Shown: piece after piece, positions 15,650 to 23,319 of the stretch
Numbering within the stretch: position 1 is the stretch's first letter
How the letters are laid out: every line of letters begins with the position of its first letter
DNA from: Alphaproteobacteria bacterium
Lineage (GTDB): Bacteria > Pseudomonadota > Alphaproteobacteria > Rhizobiales > Xanthobacteraceae
Direction: 5' to 3'
Length of the DNA: 34,650 bases
Assembly (NCBI GenBank): GCA_016869215.1
Contig: VGEP01000046.1
Location: 1-34,650, forward strand
Notes under the pieces: model-generated
The model's database searches: none
What the model was told of the DNA's origin: nothing
Seen by the model: the letters and a program-made list of their open reading frames with translations, nothing else
Translations under genes and position numbers: made by a program

Positions 15650-15674
15650 GGAACCGCCGGTGCCGCGCGGCGTT
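15650..15674 (+). promoter_or_regulatory. EcfG-type general stress response promoter of the DUF1236 gene
   Basis: GGAAC (15650-15654), 16 bases, then CGTT (15671-15674) exactly matches the EcfG consensus, 57 bases before the ATG of the DUF1236 gene. It has the same spacing as the site at 9636-9660. Confidence 0.7.
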
Positions 15675-15730
15675 TCCTCCTCGACCGCATTGCGCGGCGT
15701 CGCGGGGAATTCTCAACGAGGAGAACTGGA

Positions 15731-16339
15731 ATGAAGAAATCGCTCTTGGCAACGGCGGCCGCGATCGCCCTGCTCGCGGGCCCCGCAGTCGCGCAGAAGC
15801 AGGACGCTCCGGCTTCGAAGGCGGAAGCTCCGGCCCGCGCACCGGCAGCACAGCAGAACGCACCGGCCGAAAAGATGGCGCCCGACGCCAAGGCCAACAC
15901 AAAGTCCGGCGCCAGCGCCGACGTAAAGGCCGACAAGAACGGCGCGAAGGCCGGCGCGAAGTCGGAGACCACCGCCCAGGGTGGCGCGCAGCAGCAACCG
16001 CGGTCTGCGCAGCCGTCCGACCAGAAGTCGGGCGCACAATCCGGCCAGGCCAATCAGGCCAGCCGCGCGGGCGACACCAACGTCAACCTGACCGCGGAAC
16101 AGAAGACCAAGATCCGCACCACCATCATCCAGTCAAAGAGCGCGCCGAAGGTCGCGAACGTCAACTTCTCGCTGAACGTCGGCACGGTCGTGCCGCGGAC
16201 CGTGAACATCGTCGCGGTTCCGCCCACGCTGGTCGAGGTCTATCCGACCTGGCGCGGCTATCGCTACTTCGTGGTCGGCGAGCGGGTCGTGATCGTCGAG
16301 CCGAACTCGCTGAAGATCGTGGCGATCCTCGTGGTCTGA
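15731..16339 (+). CDS. Secreted DUF1236 protein with Ala/Lys/Gln-rich N-terminal half
   Basis: This 202-residue exported protein has a signal peptide at residues 1-22 (MKKSLLATAAAIALLAGPAV, cleaved after VAQ), then about 95 residues of low-complexity Ala/Lys/Gln/Ser sequence, then a folded DUF1236 domain (LTAEQKTKIRTTII ... FSLNVGTVVPRTV ... YRYFVVGERVVIVEP). DUF1236 is frequent in Hyphomicrobiales and its role is unknown; the disordered linker suits a periplasmic or envelope-spanning protein. A GAGGAG site lies eight bases before the ATG, and an exact EcfG promoter suggests induction in the general stress response. It is followed by a hairpin terminator and is convergent with the ABC permease gene. 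Confidence 0.9.
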   Translation: MKKSLLATAAAIALLAGPAVAQKQDAPASKAEAPARAPAAQQNAPAEKMAPDAKANTKSGASADVKADKNGAKAGAKSETTAQGGAQQQPRSAQPSDQKSGAQSGQANQASRAGDTNVNLTAEQKTKIRTTIIQSKSAPKVANVNFSLNVGTVVPRTVNIVAVPPTLVEVYPTWRGYRYFVVGERVVIVEPNSLKIVAILVV

Positions 16340-16358
16340 CGCGCACACCCCATAATGC

Positions 16359-16386
16359 CGAAGGGCGGCCGCAGGGCCGCCCTTCG
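16359..16386. terminator. Hairpin between the convergent DUF1236 and ABC permease genes
   Basis: A perfect 12-bp stem CGAAGGGCGGCC/GGCCGCCCTTCG with loop GCAG lies 20 bases after the DUF1236 stop and 25 bases after the permease stop. The following TGTTCGTG is only mildly T-rich. It probably serves both genes. Confidence 0.6.
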
Positions 16387-16410
16387 TGTTCGTGCGATGC
16401 CGTGCGGCAG

Positions 16411-17367
16411 CTAAGCTCGAACTTCCTGCCTCTGGAACGCCACGTAGCCGATCACGAACAGCACGATCATGCCCGCGATCAGGCTGACCATCTGCGGCCA
16501 GGCCTGGATGATGCTCTGGTCGAGCGGCAGCGGCGTCTGGATGCGGCCCTGGAACTGGGCGAGCAGCGTGGTCATCGACTGCGCGTCCGGATTGAGCATT
16601 GCCACCACCGCCTCGCCGTAGAGCGTGCCGGGCGAGATGCGCGACAGGCCCTGTTGCCAGGCCAGCGTGTCGGGCGTCGGCAGCCCGAGCGCGGCAAAGC
16701 GAATGTCCTGCGGCGAGATCATCTCGCCGAACAACTGCGCCAGCGCGGGCCACAGCAGCGCCAGGAACAGCCACAGGCCGAGCGACACCAGCGCGGCCGT
16801 TGCCGTCGACCGGAAGAAGATCGAGAACAGCATGGCGAGCGCGAGCCACACGCCGGCATAGGCGATGGTCACCACCAGGAACACCAGCAGCCGGCCGATC
16901 TCCTCGCCGCTCGGCGGGATGCCGAGCCGCAAGAGGCCAAAGCCGATCACCAGGAGCCAGAGCGTGACCAGCGCGATGGTCAGGGTCGCGAGTCCGGCCA
17001 GGAACTTCCCGAACAGCAGCGCGTCGCGATAGATCGGCTGCGACAGGATGCGCGACATGGTGCGGCGGTTGTACTCGCCGTTGACCGAGTCGAAGCCGAG
17101 CCCGATCGCAATGATCGGCACCAGGATCGACAGCACCAGCACGAACGACAGCAGCGTCTGGCCGGGCGGCGCGAACAGGCGCATGAACAGGAATGGGTCT
17201 TCCGCCGTGGTATTACGGATCTGCTCGGCGGCGAAATAGACCACCGCCGCGCCGAACAGCAGCACCAGGAACTGCAGCACCAGCATGCGCACGCTGGTGA
17301 GATGGTCGAACAGCTCGCGGAAGAAGACGACGCTCAAGCCGCGCCAGGGCGAACCTTCACGCTGCAT
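16411..17367 (-). CDS. ABC transporter permease (ABC-2 type)
   Basis: This is an integral membrane subunit of about 318 residues with six predicted helices: one near the N-terminus (LVLQFLVLLFGAAVVYFA), a large extracytoplasmic loop, then further spans including LVLSILVPIIAIGLGFDSV, VWLALAMLFSIFF and a C-terminal VSLIAGMIVLFVIGYVAF. DSVNGEYNRRTMSRILSQPI is typical of ABC-2 permeases. The start is uncertain: the ATG at 17367 has GGAG seven bases upstream; in-frame ATGs at 17379 and 17403 overlap the ATPase gene more. It is the last gene of the NEW3-ATPase-permease operon. Export or membrane remodelling is more likely than uptake, since no solute receptor is present. Confidence 0.88.
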   Translation of the reverse strand: MQREGSPWRGLSVVFFRELFDHLTSVRMLVLQFLVLLFGAAVVYFAAEQIRNTTAEDPFLFMRLFAPPGQTLLSFVLVLSILVPIIAIGLGFDSVNGEYNRRTMSRILSQPIYRDALLFGKFLAGLATLTIALVTLWLLVIGFGLLRLGIPPSGEEIGRLLVFLVVTIAYAGVWLALAMLFSIFFRSTATAALVSLGLWLFLALLWPALAQLFGEMISPQDIRFAALGLPTPDTLAWQQGLSRISPGTLYGEAVVAMLNPDAQSMTTLLAQFQGRIQTPLPLDQSIIQAWPQMVSLIAGMIVLFVIGYVAFQRQEVRA

Positions 17368-18325
17368 TTTGCGCTCCATGATGATCGCCCGGGTGCCCGC
17401 CATGGGTCTGGAAGTACCGGTTGTAGATCGTGTCCAGACTCGGCTCGTCGAACGACAGCCGCCGCAGCGAGCCGCCGGCGTTGACCACCGCCGCTGCGGC
17501 CTGCGGGCGCACGTCGCCCTCGGCCAACAGACGGAAACGGCCCGGACCGACCGACTCCACCTGGCGCACGCCAGGCACCGCGCCGAGCTTCTGTTCGAGG
17601 CCGACGCCGTCGGCTTCGACCTCGACGTGGTAGCCGCCGCCCAGCACCTGGCTTGCAAGCTGCGGGACGGTGCCGATCAGCGCGATCTTGCCGGCGTTGA
17701 ACAGCGCCACCCGGTCGCAGATGCTCTGAACGCGGTCGAGCAGATGCGACGACAGCAGCACCGCCACGCCGTCATGCTTGAGCGATCGGATCGTCTCCAG
17801 CAGTTCGGCGGTCGCGTGCGGATCGAGTCCCGACGTCGGCTCGTCCAGAATAGCGATCTGGACGTCCTTCATCAGGATTTCCGCAAGCCCGAGCCGCTGC
17901 CGCATGCCGCGCGAGAATGCGCCGACGTGCTTGGTGCCGACGTCGGCGAGCCCAACGCGGTCGAGCGCGGAGGCGATCCGCTTGTCGCGCTCCTTCGGCT
18001 CGATTCCGATCAGCGCGGCCGTGTAGCGAAGGTTGTCGGCCGCGGTCATGTAATCGTAGAAGCCGACCGTGTCGGGCAGATACCCGACCAGCCGCTTCAC
18101 CTGCAGCGGCTGGCGAGCCGGGTCGTAACCCATCACGCTGACGCTGCCGCCCGAGACCTCGGTCAGGCCGAGCATCATCAGGATCGTGGTGGTCTTGCCG
18201 GCGCCGTTCGGCCCAAGCAGGCCGAAGATCTCACCCTTTTCGACCGTGAACGAAATTCCGTTCACGGCCGTCGCCTGACCGTATCGCTTGGTGAGATCGC
18301 GCGCCTCGATGACGAGGTCGCTCAT
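17357..18325 (-). CDS. ABC transporter ATP-binding protein
   Basis: This 322-residue cytosolic ATPase has Walker A GPNGAGKT at 38-45, a signature segment FSRGMRQR, Walker B AILDEPTSGLD and the switch histidine in LLSSHLLD. About 100 extra C-terminal residues follow, as in DrrA/CcmA-like ATPases of ABC-2 exporters. The ATG at 18325 overlaps the stop of the NEW3 gene by four bases (18322-18325), and its 3' end overlaps the permease start, so the three genes are tightly coupled. The substrate is unknown. Confidence 0.94.
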   Translation of the reverse strand: MSDLVIEARDLTKRYGQATAVNGISFTVEKGEIFGLLGPNGAGKTTTILMMLGLTEVSGGSVSVMGYDPARQPLQVKRLVGYLPDTVGFYDYMTAADNLRYTAALIGIEPKERDKRIASALDRVGLADVGTKHVGAFSRGMRQRLGLAEILMKDVQIAILDEPTSGLDPHATAELLETIRSLKHDGVAVLLSSHLLDRVQSICDRVALFNAGKIALIGTVPQLASQVLGGGYHVEVEADGVGLEQKLGAVPGVRQVESVGPGRFRLLAEGDVRPQAAAAVVNAGGSLRRLSFDEPSLDTIYNRYFQTHGGHPGDHHGAQNAA

Positions 18326-19491
18326 CGCCGTCCGAACCTCGCCACAGCGCCGACCATGATCAGCAGCGCGATTGCGATGATGCCCGCGCCCGCGATGCCC
18401 CACATGGTCGAGGTCGAAACCGCGATGCGGAACTGCTGCGACGCCGTCTCACCGCGCGAGGCGACGTTGAAGGTCGGCGCGTAGTCGCCGGCCACCGCCT
18501 TCTCGGGCGGTGTCACGAGCACCTGCACCTCTTTGTTCTCGTTCGGCGCAATGCGGTCGACGGCCTTGGGCTCGAACGCGATCTTCCAGCCGCTCGGCGC
18601 AGTGCTGGTCAGTTCGATCTCGTCGGCGGGCGCGGTGCCCGTGTTGGTGATGACGATCGGGATCGACGACTCCTTGCCGGCCTCGGCGCGGCCGGACAGA
18701 ACGCCGTCACGGCCGGCGATGGTCAGCCGCGGCTGGCCGGTGATCTCGATTGCGAGGCTCGCCTCAGCCGAAGCGTCCTCGGCCGAAGCCTTCATCGCAA
18801 TCGGATAGCGGTTGGCGCCGATGGTGCTCGGCGGACGCACCTTGAGCTTGACGGTCTTGGACTGGCCCGCCTCGACCGGAACCGAGGACAGCTCCTGGCT
18901 GCCGTATTGTTCGGTGAAGCTGGTTTCAAAGTTGCGCGGCGCCTGAGCCGACAGCGCGATCACCAGATTGCGGCCGCTGTCGTTCTTCACCTTCACCTGG
19001 TACTCGAAGTTCGAACGCGCCGTGCCGCGCAGCGCCGGCAGTTCGGGCTCGAGCGCGAGTTTGGCCGGCAGTTCCTTGGCGAGCGTCACCGCGACCGGCA
19101 GCGTGACTTCGCTGCTTTGGCCTTTGGCGGTCACGGTCATGTTCTGCGTCCCGATGGGGGCGTTCTCGGGCACCTCAAGACGCAGTTGCAGCGTGGTGCT
19201 GTCGTTGGTCGCAACCATCGCGGCCGCGACCGGCTGGCCGCCGCCGAGCAGCGTCGCGGTCCAGCCCTGCGGCACCCCGCTCACGGCCAGGCCAAACCGC
19301 TCGGGCGGCAGCGCGTAGTTCCGGATGCGCAGGTTGATGGTCGAGGTGGTGCCGGGCCGGACCGTAACGGCGGGGTAGTCGGTCAGCAGAAACAGGCCCT
19401 TCACCGGCGGCGGCGCCTCTTGCGCCGTCGCCGGAAGGGCGGGCGCAAAGGCCAGCAAGAATGCGGTGAAAAGTGCAGTACCCAGTCGCAT
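18322..19491 (-). CDS. NEW3-domain membrane-anchored extracytoplasmic protein
   Basis: This 389-residue protein has a signal peptide (residues 1-24, ending PATAQ), three or more immunoglobulin-like repeats of the NEW3/CARDB kind (for example NLRIRNYALPPERFGLAVSG, VKVKNDSGRNLVIALSAQAP, VITNTGTAPADEIELTSTAP), and a C-terminal transmembrane helix (MWGIAGAGIIAIALLIMVGA) with a short basic tail. It is therefore mostly periplasmic and held in the inner membrane. The ATG at 19491 has GGGAG eight bases upstream. It is the first gene of the ABC operon and overlaps the ATPase gene by four bases. It probably works with the ABC subunits as a periplasmic adaptor; this is inferred from gene order. Confidence 0.9.
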   Translation of the reverse strand: MRLGTALFTAFLLAFAPALPATAQEAPPPVKGLFLLTDYPAVTVRPGTTSTINLRIRNYALPPERFGLAVSGVPQGWTATLLGGGQPVAAAMVATNDSTTLQLRLEVPENAPIGTQNMTVTAKGQSSEVTLPVAVTLAKELPAKLALEPELPALRGTARSNFEYQVKVKNDSGRNLVIALSAQAPRNFETSFTEQYGSQELSSVPVEAGQSKTVKLKVRPPSTIGANRYPIAMKASAEDASAEASLAIEITGQPRLTIAGRDGVLSGRAEAGKESSIPIVITNTGTAPADEIELTSTAPSGWKIAFEPKAVDRIAPNENKEVQVLVTPPEKAVAGDYAPTFNVASRGETASQQFRIAVSTSTMWGIAGAGIIAIALLIMVGAVARFGRR

Positions 19492-19682
19492 GGCGTTGTC
19501 TCCCGACGGCTTTGTCACATTCAACACCGGACCGCCCCCTGTCCTTCGCCCCGCATTCGGGGCGCAATTCAGAGGCCCGATCCGGCCAAGTCGTGAATTC
19601 GGGGCAACAAGATGGGATTAGCCCCTGTCTTGGCAAGGCCTTGGACATTAAAAAATGGAAATCTGGATTAAGACGCGCCGGG

Positions 19683-20357
19683 TTACCCGCGGGGGACCTC
19701 CGGCCAGTCCACCTCGTCGTGCGGCAGGACCCAGGGCTCCCGCAGTGCCGCAGCCCGCCATTCCGCCCAGGCAGGAAGCCCCATGACCGACGCCATGTAG
19801 GCCCGGGACTCCGCCCCGACGTCGACGGCGTAGGTATGAAAGCGCGATACAACCGGCGCGTACATCGCATCGGCCGCGCCAAAGCGCCCGAACAGGAACG
19901 GGCCGCCGGCCCCGAAACGGGTGCGACATTCTGTCCAGATAGCGTCGATCCGCCGGACATTGTCCCGAGCGTCCCGGTCGAGATCGCGGGGCTTCACCGT
20001 TCGCCACATGTTCATCGGGCAGGCCCGGCGGAGCGGCAGGAAACCCGCGTGCATTTCCGACGCGACAGTACGCGCATGCGCCCGGGCAGCCGGATCGTCC
20101 GGCCAAAAGCCCGCCGCCGGAAATTTCTCGGCGAGGTATTCGAGGATCGCAAGGGACTCCCAGACGTGGACCCCGCCGTCGTCCAGCGCCGGTACCTTCC
20201 CGGTGCCGGAGACCGCGGACACCCGCGACTTGAAGTCCGGCGCGTCGAGCGAGATCACCACCTCGTCGAAGGGAATCCCGGCGGCCTTCATGGCGATCCA
20301 GGGCCGGAACGACCACGACGAATAATTCTTGTTGCCGATGTAAAGCGTGCGCGCCAA
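19683..20357 (-). CDS. Glutathione S-transferase family protein
   Basis: This 224-residue cytosolic protein has a thioredoxin-like N-terminal domain (LYIGNKNYSSWSFRPWIAMK; the serines of NYSSWS are the likely glutathione-activating region), GKVPALDDGGVHVWESLAILEYLAE as the cis-Pro/ESLAI glutathione-binding segment, and a helical C-terminal domain. The start is best placed at a TTG at 20357, with AGGAGG five bases upstream; the in-frame ATG at 20384 has no ribosome binding site. The substrate is unknown. It lies downstream of, and on the same strand as, the histidine phosphatase gene. Confidence 0.9.
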   Translation of the reverse strand: MARTLYIGNKNYSSWSFRPWIAMKAAGIPFDEVVISLDAPDFKSRVSAVSGTGKVPALDDGGVHVWESLAILEYLAEKFPAAGFWPDDPAARAHARTVASEMHAGFLPLRRACPMNMWRTVKPRDLDRDARDNVRRIDAIWTECRTRFGAGGPFLFGRFGAADAMYAPVVSRFHTYAVDVGAESRAYMASVMGLPAWAEWRAAALREPWVLPHDEVDWPEVPRG

Positions 20358-20436
20358 CTCGACCTCCTGCTCCCGCAGCGCCATCGTCGCGCAGCGGCCC
20401 CCGCGACCGCAAGCGCTTCCATTTTTGCTTTGACGA

Positions 20437-21051
20437 CTATGGGAGCTTGATGCGCCCATCGGCGACGACGTCGCCCGATGGGCCGAACCGCACCACGGCC
20501 AATTCGCCGGACGCCACCATGACGCCGGCCACCGCCTGGATGTTGGTTACGTGCGTCACTAGAACGGCGAGTTGCTTGGCCGGCAGCGTCTTCATGAATG
20601 CGATCGTCTTGGTGGCGGCCTCGCGCATTTCGCCGGGCTTGGCGAAGAACGTCTGGTTGAGCGCGGGCAGTTCCTTGACGGGACCGAGCTTGAGCAGGCG
20701 CGCGGTCTCCAGAGTGCGGCAATACTGGCTGGAATGAATGACGGCGCGCTTGATGCCGTGCTTGCGGAATTCGTCGCCGAGACGGCGCGCATGCGCTCGT
20801 CCTGTTTCATCGAGATTGCGCTGGGTTTTGCAGTTCTTCAGGTTGACGAGATCGGTGTCGGGCGGGCTTTCGGGCGCATAGGAATGCCGCAGCAAGACGA
20901 TGTGGCCGGGCATTTTCATCAGCGCCCAGACCTTTTCGTCGGCCCGTGCGCCGTGCGGGGCGGCGACAACCAGCGCGGCAACAAGCGCCGCAAATCCGGC
21001 GCGGGCGACAGTGAAGGTCGCGCTCGCTATGGGGACGCCGATCGGACGCAT
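20437..21051 (-). CDS. Exported histidine phosphatase family protein
   Basis: This 204-residue protein of the histidine phosphatase (phosphoglycerate mutase-like) superfamily has an N-terminal signal-type segment (VARAGFAALVAALVVAAPHG), so it acts in the periplasm. The catalytic RH pair is at 55-56 (IVLLRHSYAP), SSQYCRTLETA at 107-117 carries the second arginine, and THVTN with H167 is the second histidine. This is the SixA-like small branch rather than glycolytic phosphoglycerate mutase. The start at 21051 overlaps the end of the collagen-like gene by 25 bases, with GAGG ten bases upstream. The physiological substrate is unknown. Confidence 0.88.
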   Translation of the reverse strand: MRPIGVPIASATFTVARAGFAALVAALVVAAPHGARADEKVWALMKMPGHIVLLRHSYAPESPPDTDLVNLKNCKTQRNLDETGRAHARRLGDEFRKHGIKRAVIHSSQYCRTLETARLLKLGPVKELPALNQTFFAKPGEMREAATKTIAFMKTLPAKQLAVLVTHVTNIQAVAGVMVASGELAVVRFGPSGDVVADGRIKLP

Positions 21052-21521
21052 GCCGCGACGACCTCGACCTTGGCGGTGCCGCGCGATCGGCACACGGCGC
21101 TGTTGTGGCTGGAATAGACCGCGGCGGTCCGGCCGATCCCGCAATGGGCGGTCAGCAGGACCTCGTCGGATTCGCACTGCACCGTGCAATTACCGCCCAC
21201 GCAGTCGGAGCGCAGAATTCGAATACCGGGATTGCCCGGCGGCCCCGCAGGTCCCGCCGGACCGCGCTCGCCGCGCGGACCGGGATCGCCCTTGACCGGA
21301 TAGGCGCCGCCGCCCGCGCCGGTCGTCGCCGCACGCTCCACCGGCGTCTGGACGACAGCGGGCGGCGCGGGATCGGCGGCCGAGTGAACGCCGAGCAGAA
21401 TGAAGGTTGCGGCAAATCCCGCAAGACCCGCGACGCCGAGCCCGGCCAATGCCCATTCGCCGGGCGAAAGCCGGCTGCTCGGTCGTTCGGCACTGACACT
21501 CGTTGGCATGTCGTCACGCAT
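21027..21521 (-). CDS. Membrane-anchored protein with a collagen-like segment
   Basis: I do not recognise the family of this 164-residue protein. An N-terminal cytoplasmic tail of about 24 residues is followed by a transmembrane helix (ALAGLGVAGLAGFAATFILL), a Pro/Ala/Gly linker, and seven consecutive collagen-type G-x-y triplets from GDPGPRGERG to GNPG. A C-terminal domain of about 65 residues contains six cysteines (DCVGGNCTVQCESDEVLLTAHC ... AVCRSR ... AACVRS; longest quoted run trimmed), likely disulfide-bonded outside the membrane. The start could be 21521 or the ATG at 21509. It lies in a probable operon with rhodanese and the histidine phosphatase, whose start it overlaps. It might form trimers through the collagen stretch; that is inference. 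Confidence 0.75.
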   Translation of the reverse strand: MRDDMPTSVSAERPSSRLSPGEWALAGLGVAGLAGFAATFILLGVHSAADPAPPAVVQTPVERAATTGAGGGAYPVKGDPGPRGERGPAGPAGPPGNPGIRILRSDCVGGNCTVQCESDEVLLTAHCGIGRTAAVYSSHNSAVCRSRGTAKVEVVAACVRSASP

Positions 21522-21572
21522 GACTTCGATCGCATCGGTCCGGACGCCCGATCCTGGCGCCGGACGAACGCT

Positions 21573-21989
21573 CTATCCCTTCGGCTTCGGCGGCTCCGGC
21601 ATCTTGACCGGCCCGCCGGCATTCTTCCAGGCTCCGAAACCGCCCCGGATATGGGCCACGGGCTTGAGCCCCATGCGCTGCGCAGCTTGCGCCGCGAGCG
21701 CGGAGCGAAGCCCGCCGGCGCAGAAAAACACAAACCGCTTGTCCTGCGCAAACACCGGCTTGTGGTAGTGGCTTTCCGGGTCGATCCAGAACTCCAGCAT
21801 GCCGCGCGGACAGTGGAATGCGCCGGGCACCTTGCCCTCGCGCTGCAGTTCGCGGATATCGCGGATATCGACCAGCACGACGTCGTCGCGGCCTTGCAGC
21901 TTCACGGCGTCCTCGATCGACAGGGTCTCGACTTCGCGCTCGGCCGCCTCGACCAGGGATTTGGTGCTGGTGGTGATTGTCTGGGGCAT
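21573..21989 (-). CDS. Rhodanese-like domain protein
   Basis: This 138-residue cytosolic single-domain rhodanese has the active-site cysteine C90 in FFCAGGLRSALAA and the family motifs VVLVDIRDIREL near 37-48 and GAFHCPRGMLEFW near 56-68. It is expected to transfer sulfane sulfur from a donor such as thiosulfate or a persulfide; the acceptor is unknown. The start at 21989 has a GGAG site. The last dozen residues are Pro/Lys-rich. Downstream on the same strand, after 51 bases, is the collagen-like gene. Confidence 0.93.
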   Translation of the reverse strand: MPQTITTSTKSLVEAAEREVETLSIEDAVKLQGRDDVVLVDIRDIRELQREGKVPGAFHCPRGMLEFWIDPESHYHKPVFAQDKRFVFFCAGGLRSALAAQAAQRMGLKPVAHIRGGFGAWKNAGGPVKMPEPPKPKG

Positions 21990-22118
21990 TGCTGTCTCCG
22001 CCGGACCATGGTGGCAGAGCCCATGCTTCGGTCAAGCGGACCATACCACATGGCGCCCGTCCTGCGGCGCAAGGGCTTGAACGCCACCGGCGCAGATGTG
22101 ACCCTTGCGGCACCGGAG

Positions 22119-22199
22119 GCTAGTGGAGCGGATTTGACATTCGCTACCCACTTGGCAGCAAACTCGTAAAGCGAATGTCAAATCCAAAGCTCCACTAGC
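22119..22199. repeat. Large palindrome A of a composite intergenic element
   Basis: A 27-base left arm (22119-22145) pairs with a 30-base right arm (22170-22199) around a 24-base loop. The arms match exactly except for an AAA bulge in the right (inner) arm. The outer part reads GCTAGTGGAGC and the inner part GGATTTGACATTCGCT. It looks like a REP/MITE-type mobile palindrome; I recall similar sequences in Bradyrhizobium intergenic regions. Confidence 0.8.
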
Positions 22200-22213
22200 A
22201 CTTTGAATCTGCC

Positions 22214-22285
22214 AGTGGTCCTTTAATTCTAACATTCGCAAACACGCCTGCCGAAGCGGGATGCGAATGTTAGAATTGGACCACT
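22214..22285. repeat. Large palindrome B of a composite intergenic element
   Basis: A 27-base left arm (22214-22240) pairs with a 24-base right arm (22262-22285) around a 21-base loop; the arms match exactly except for a TTT bulge in the left (inner) arm. The design (AGTGG ... ACATTCGC) parallels palindrome A 15 bases away, and the outer ends of the pair are CTAGTGG (22120-22126) and CCACTAG (22281-22287). Confidence 0.8.
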
Positions 22286-22289
22286 AGCC

Positions 22290-22973
22290 ATGCCGCTGTT
22301 TTCGACCCTCGATCTGGTGGCGCTCACGTTATTCCTGGGCGTCTGGGCGCTCTATGCATTCGCGCTCGCGCGCGTGGAGCGCCGCCAGCACGGCCTCAAC
22401 TTCGAAATGCAGCGCCACCGCGGCGGCTGGATGACACAGATGCTCGGCCGCGAGATGCGCATGGTGGACGCGCAGATCGTTTCGGCTTTGCAGAACGGCA
22501 CCGCCTTCTTTGCGTCGACATCGCTGATCGCGGTGGGCGGCGCGCTCACCATCCTGCGCTCGACGGAGGAAATCCTGCACGTGGTGAGCGCACTGCCGTT
22601 CGGCATCCGCAGCACCGCCGTGCAATGGGAGGCCAAGAGCATCGGGCTTGCAGTGATATTCGTCTATGCGTTCTTCAAGTTTGCCTGGTCGTATCGCCTC
22701 TACAACTATCTCGCCATCATGATTGGCGCCGCCCCCTCGTTCGAGCAGAAGGATACGCCCGACGCCAAAACGCACGCCGAACGCATGGCAAAGCTGTGCG
22801 ACGTTGCAGGACGGCACTTCAACCGCGGCCAGCGCGCGTTCTTCTTCGCGCTCGGCTACCTCGGCTGGTTCCTGAGTCCCTGGCTGCTGATCGCTTCGAC
22901 CGTCGCCGTGGCCGGCGTGCTCTGGCGCCGCCAGTTCGCGTCGGATTCACGGCGCGCCCTGATCGGCGAATAG
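22290..22973 (+). CDS. DUF599 family integral membrane protein
   Basis: This 227-residue inner-membrane protein of the DUF599 family has unknown function. Four hydrophobic segments are visible: near 8-28 (LVALTLFLGVWALYAFAL), 70-90 (TAFFASTSLIAVGGALTIL), 114-132 (AKSIGLAVIFVYAFFKFAW) and 190-210 (SPWLLIASTVAVAGVLWRR). The conserved N-terminal RRGLNFEMQ-like stretch appears as RRQHGLNFEMQ. The ATG at 22290 lies only two bases after the CTAG end of the composite palindrome, so its leader and any ribosome binding site come from that element; no clear Shine-Dalgarno is seen. Confidence 0.9.
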   Translation: MPLFSTLDLVALTLFLGVWALYAFALARVERRQHGLNFEMQRHRGGWMTQMLGREMRMVDAQIVSALQNGTAFFASTSLIAVGGALTILRSTEEILHVVSALPFGIRSTAVQWEAKSIGLAVIFVYAFFKFAWSYRLYNYLAIMIGAAPSFEQKDTPDAKTHAERMAKLCDVAGRHFNRGQRAFFFALGYLGWFLSPWLLIASTVAVAGVLWRRQFASDSRRALIGE

Positions 22974-22984
22974 CGCGTTTCGCG

Positions 22985-23167
22985 TCAGGCGAGGAACATC
23001 ACCACCGCGATCGAGGACGCCAGCACCACGGCGGCGGCGACGCCGCCGGCAGCGAGCAGATCGCCGAGCCGCGCTCCGCCCGGAACGGGCGCGGCATTCG
23101 GATCGGGCGGCGGCCCGCCCGCGTCCTGCGATGCCCGACGCACGTCGACGTCGGCGTTCGGAGACAT
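22985..23167 (-). CDS. Small single-span membrane protein, hypothetical
   Basis: This 60-residue frame has a Pro/Asp-rich hydrophilic first half (starting MSPNADVDVRRASQDAGG) and a hydrophobic C-terminal helix (about residues 36-59, LGDLLAAGGVAAAVVLASSI onward) ending in FLA. The ATG at 23167 has GAGG eight bases upstream. It is convergent with DUF599, with 11 bases between stops. Tail-anchored topology would place the N-terminus in the cytoplasm. No family recognised; it may be a real small protein or chance, and the codon pattern and ribosome binding site tip the balance to real. Confidence 0.5.
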   Translation of the reverse strand: MSPNADVDVRRASQDAGGPPPDPNAAPVPGGARLGDLLAAGGVAAAVVLASSIAVVMFLA

Positions 23168-23319
23168 CCGACGATCCTCGGTTGAGCGGACTTGCCGCTG
23201 CCATGTCCGTCCGAGTACGCACACCCGGACCCGAACCGGATCGCACGGACGCGCGTAGGATACCCCGACGCGCGCCCGATCGTCCGGTTCGATTGCATCG
23301 GTGTGGACAGCAGGTCTCG

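Noticed and set aside
19547-19564. CGCCCCG-CATT-CGGGGCG hairpin upstream of the NEW3 gene
   Set aside because: The stem is seven bp with no U-tract in either direction, so neither a terminator nor a regulator site can be supported.
22119-22289. Palindromic pair considered as a CRISPR array or attachment site
   Set aside because: There are two diverged inverted hairpins, not direct repeats with spacers, and no cas genes or integrase are nearby.
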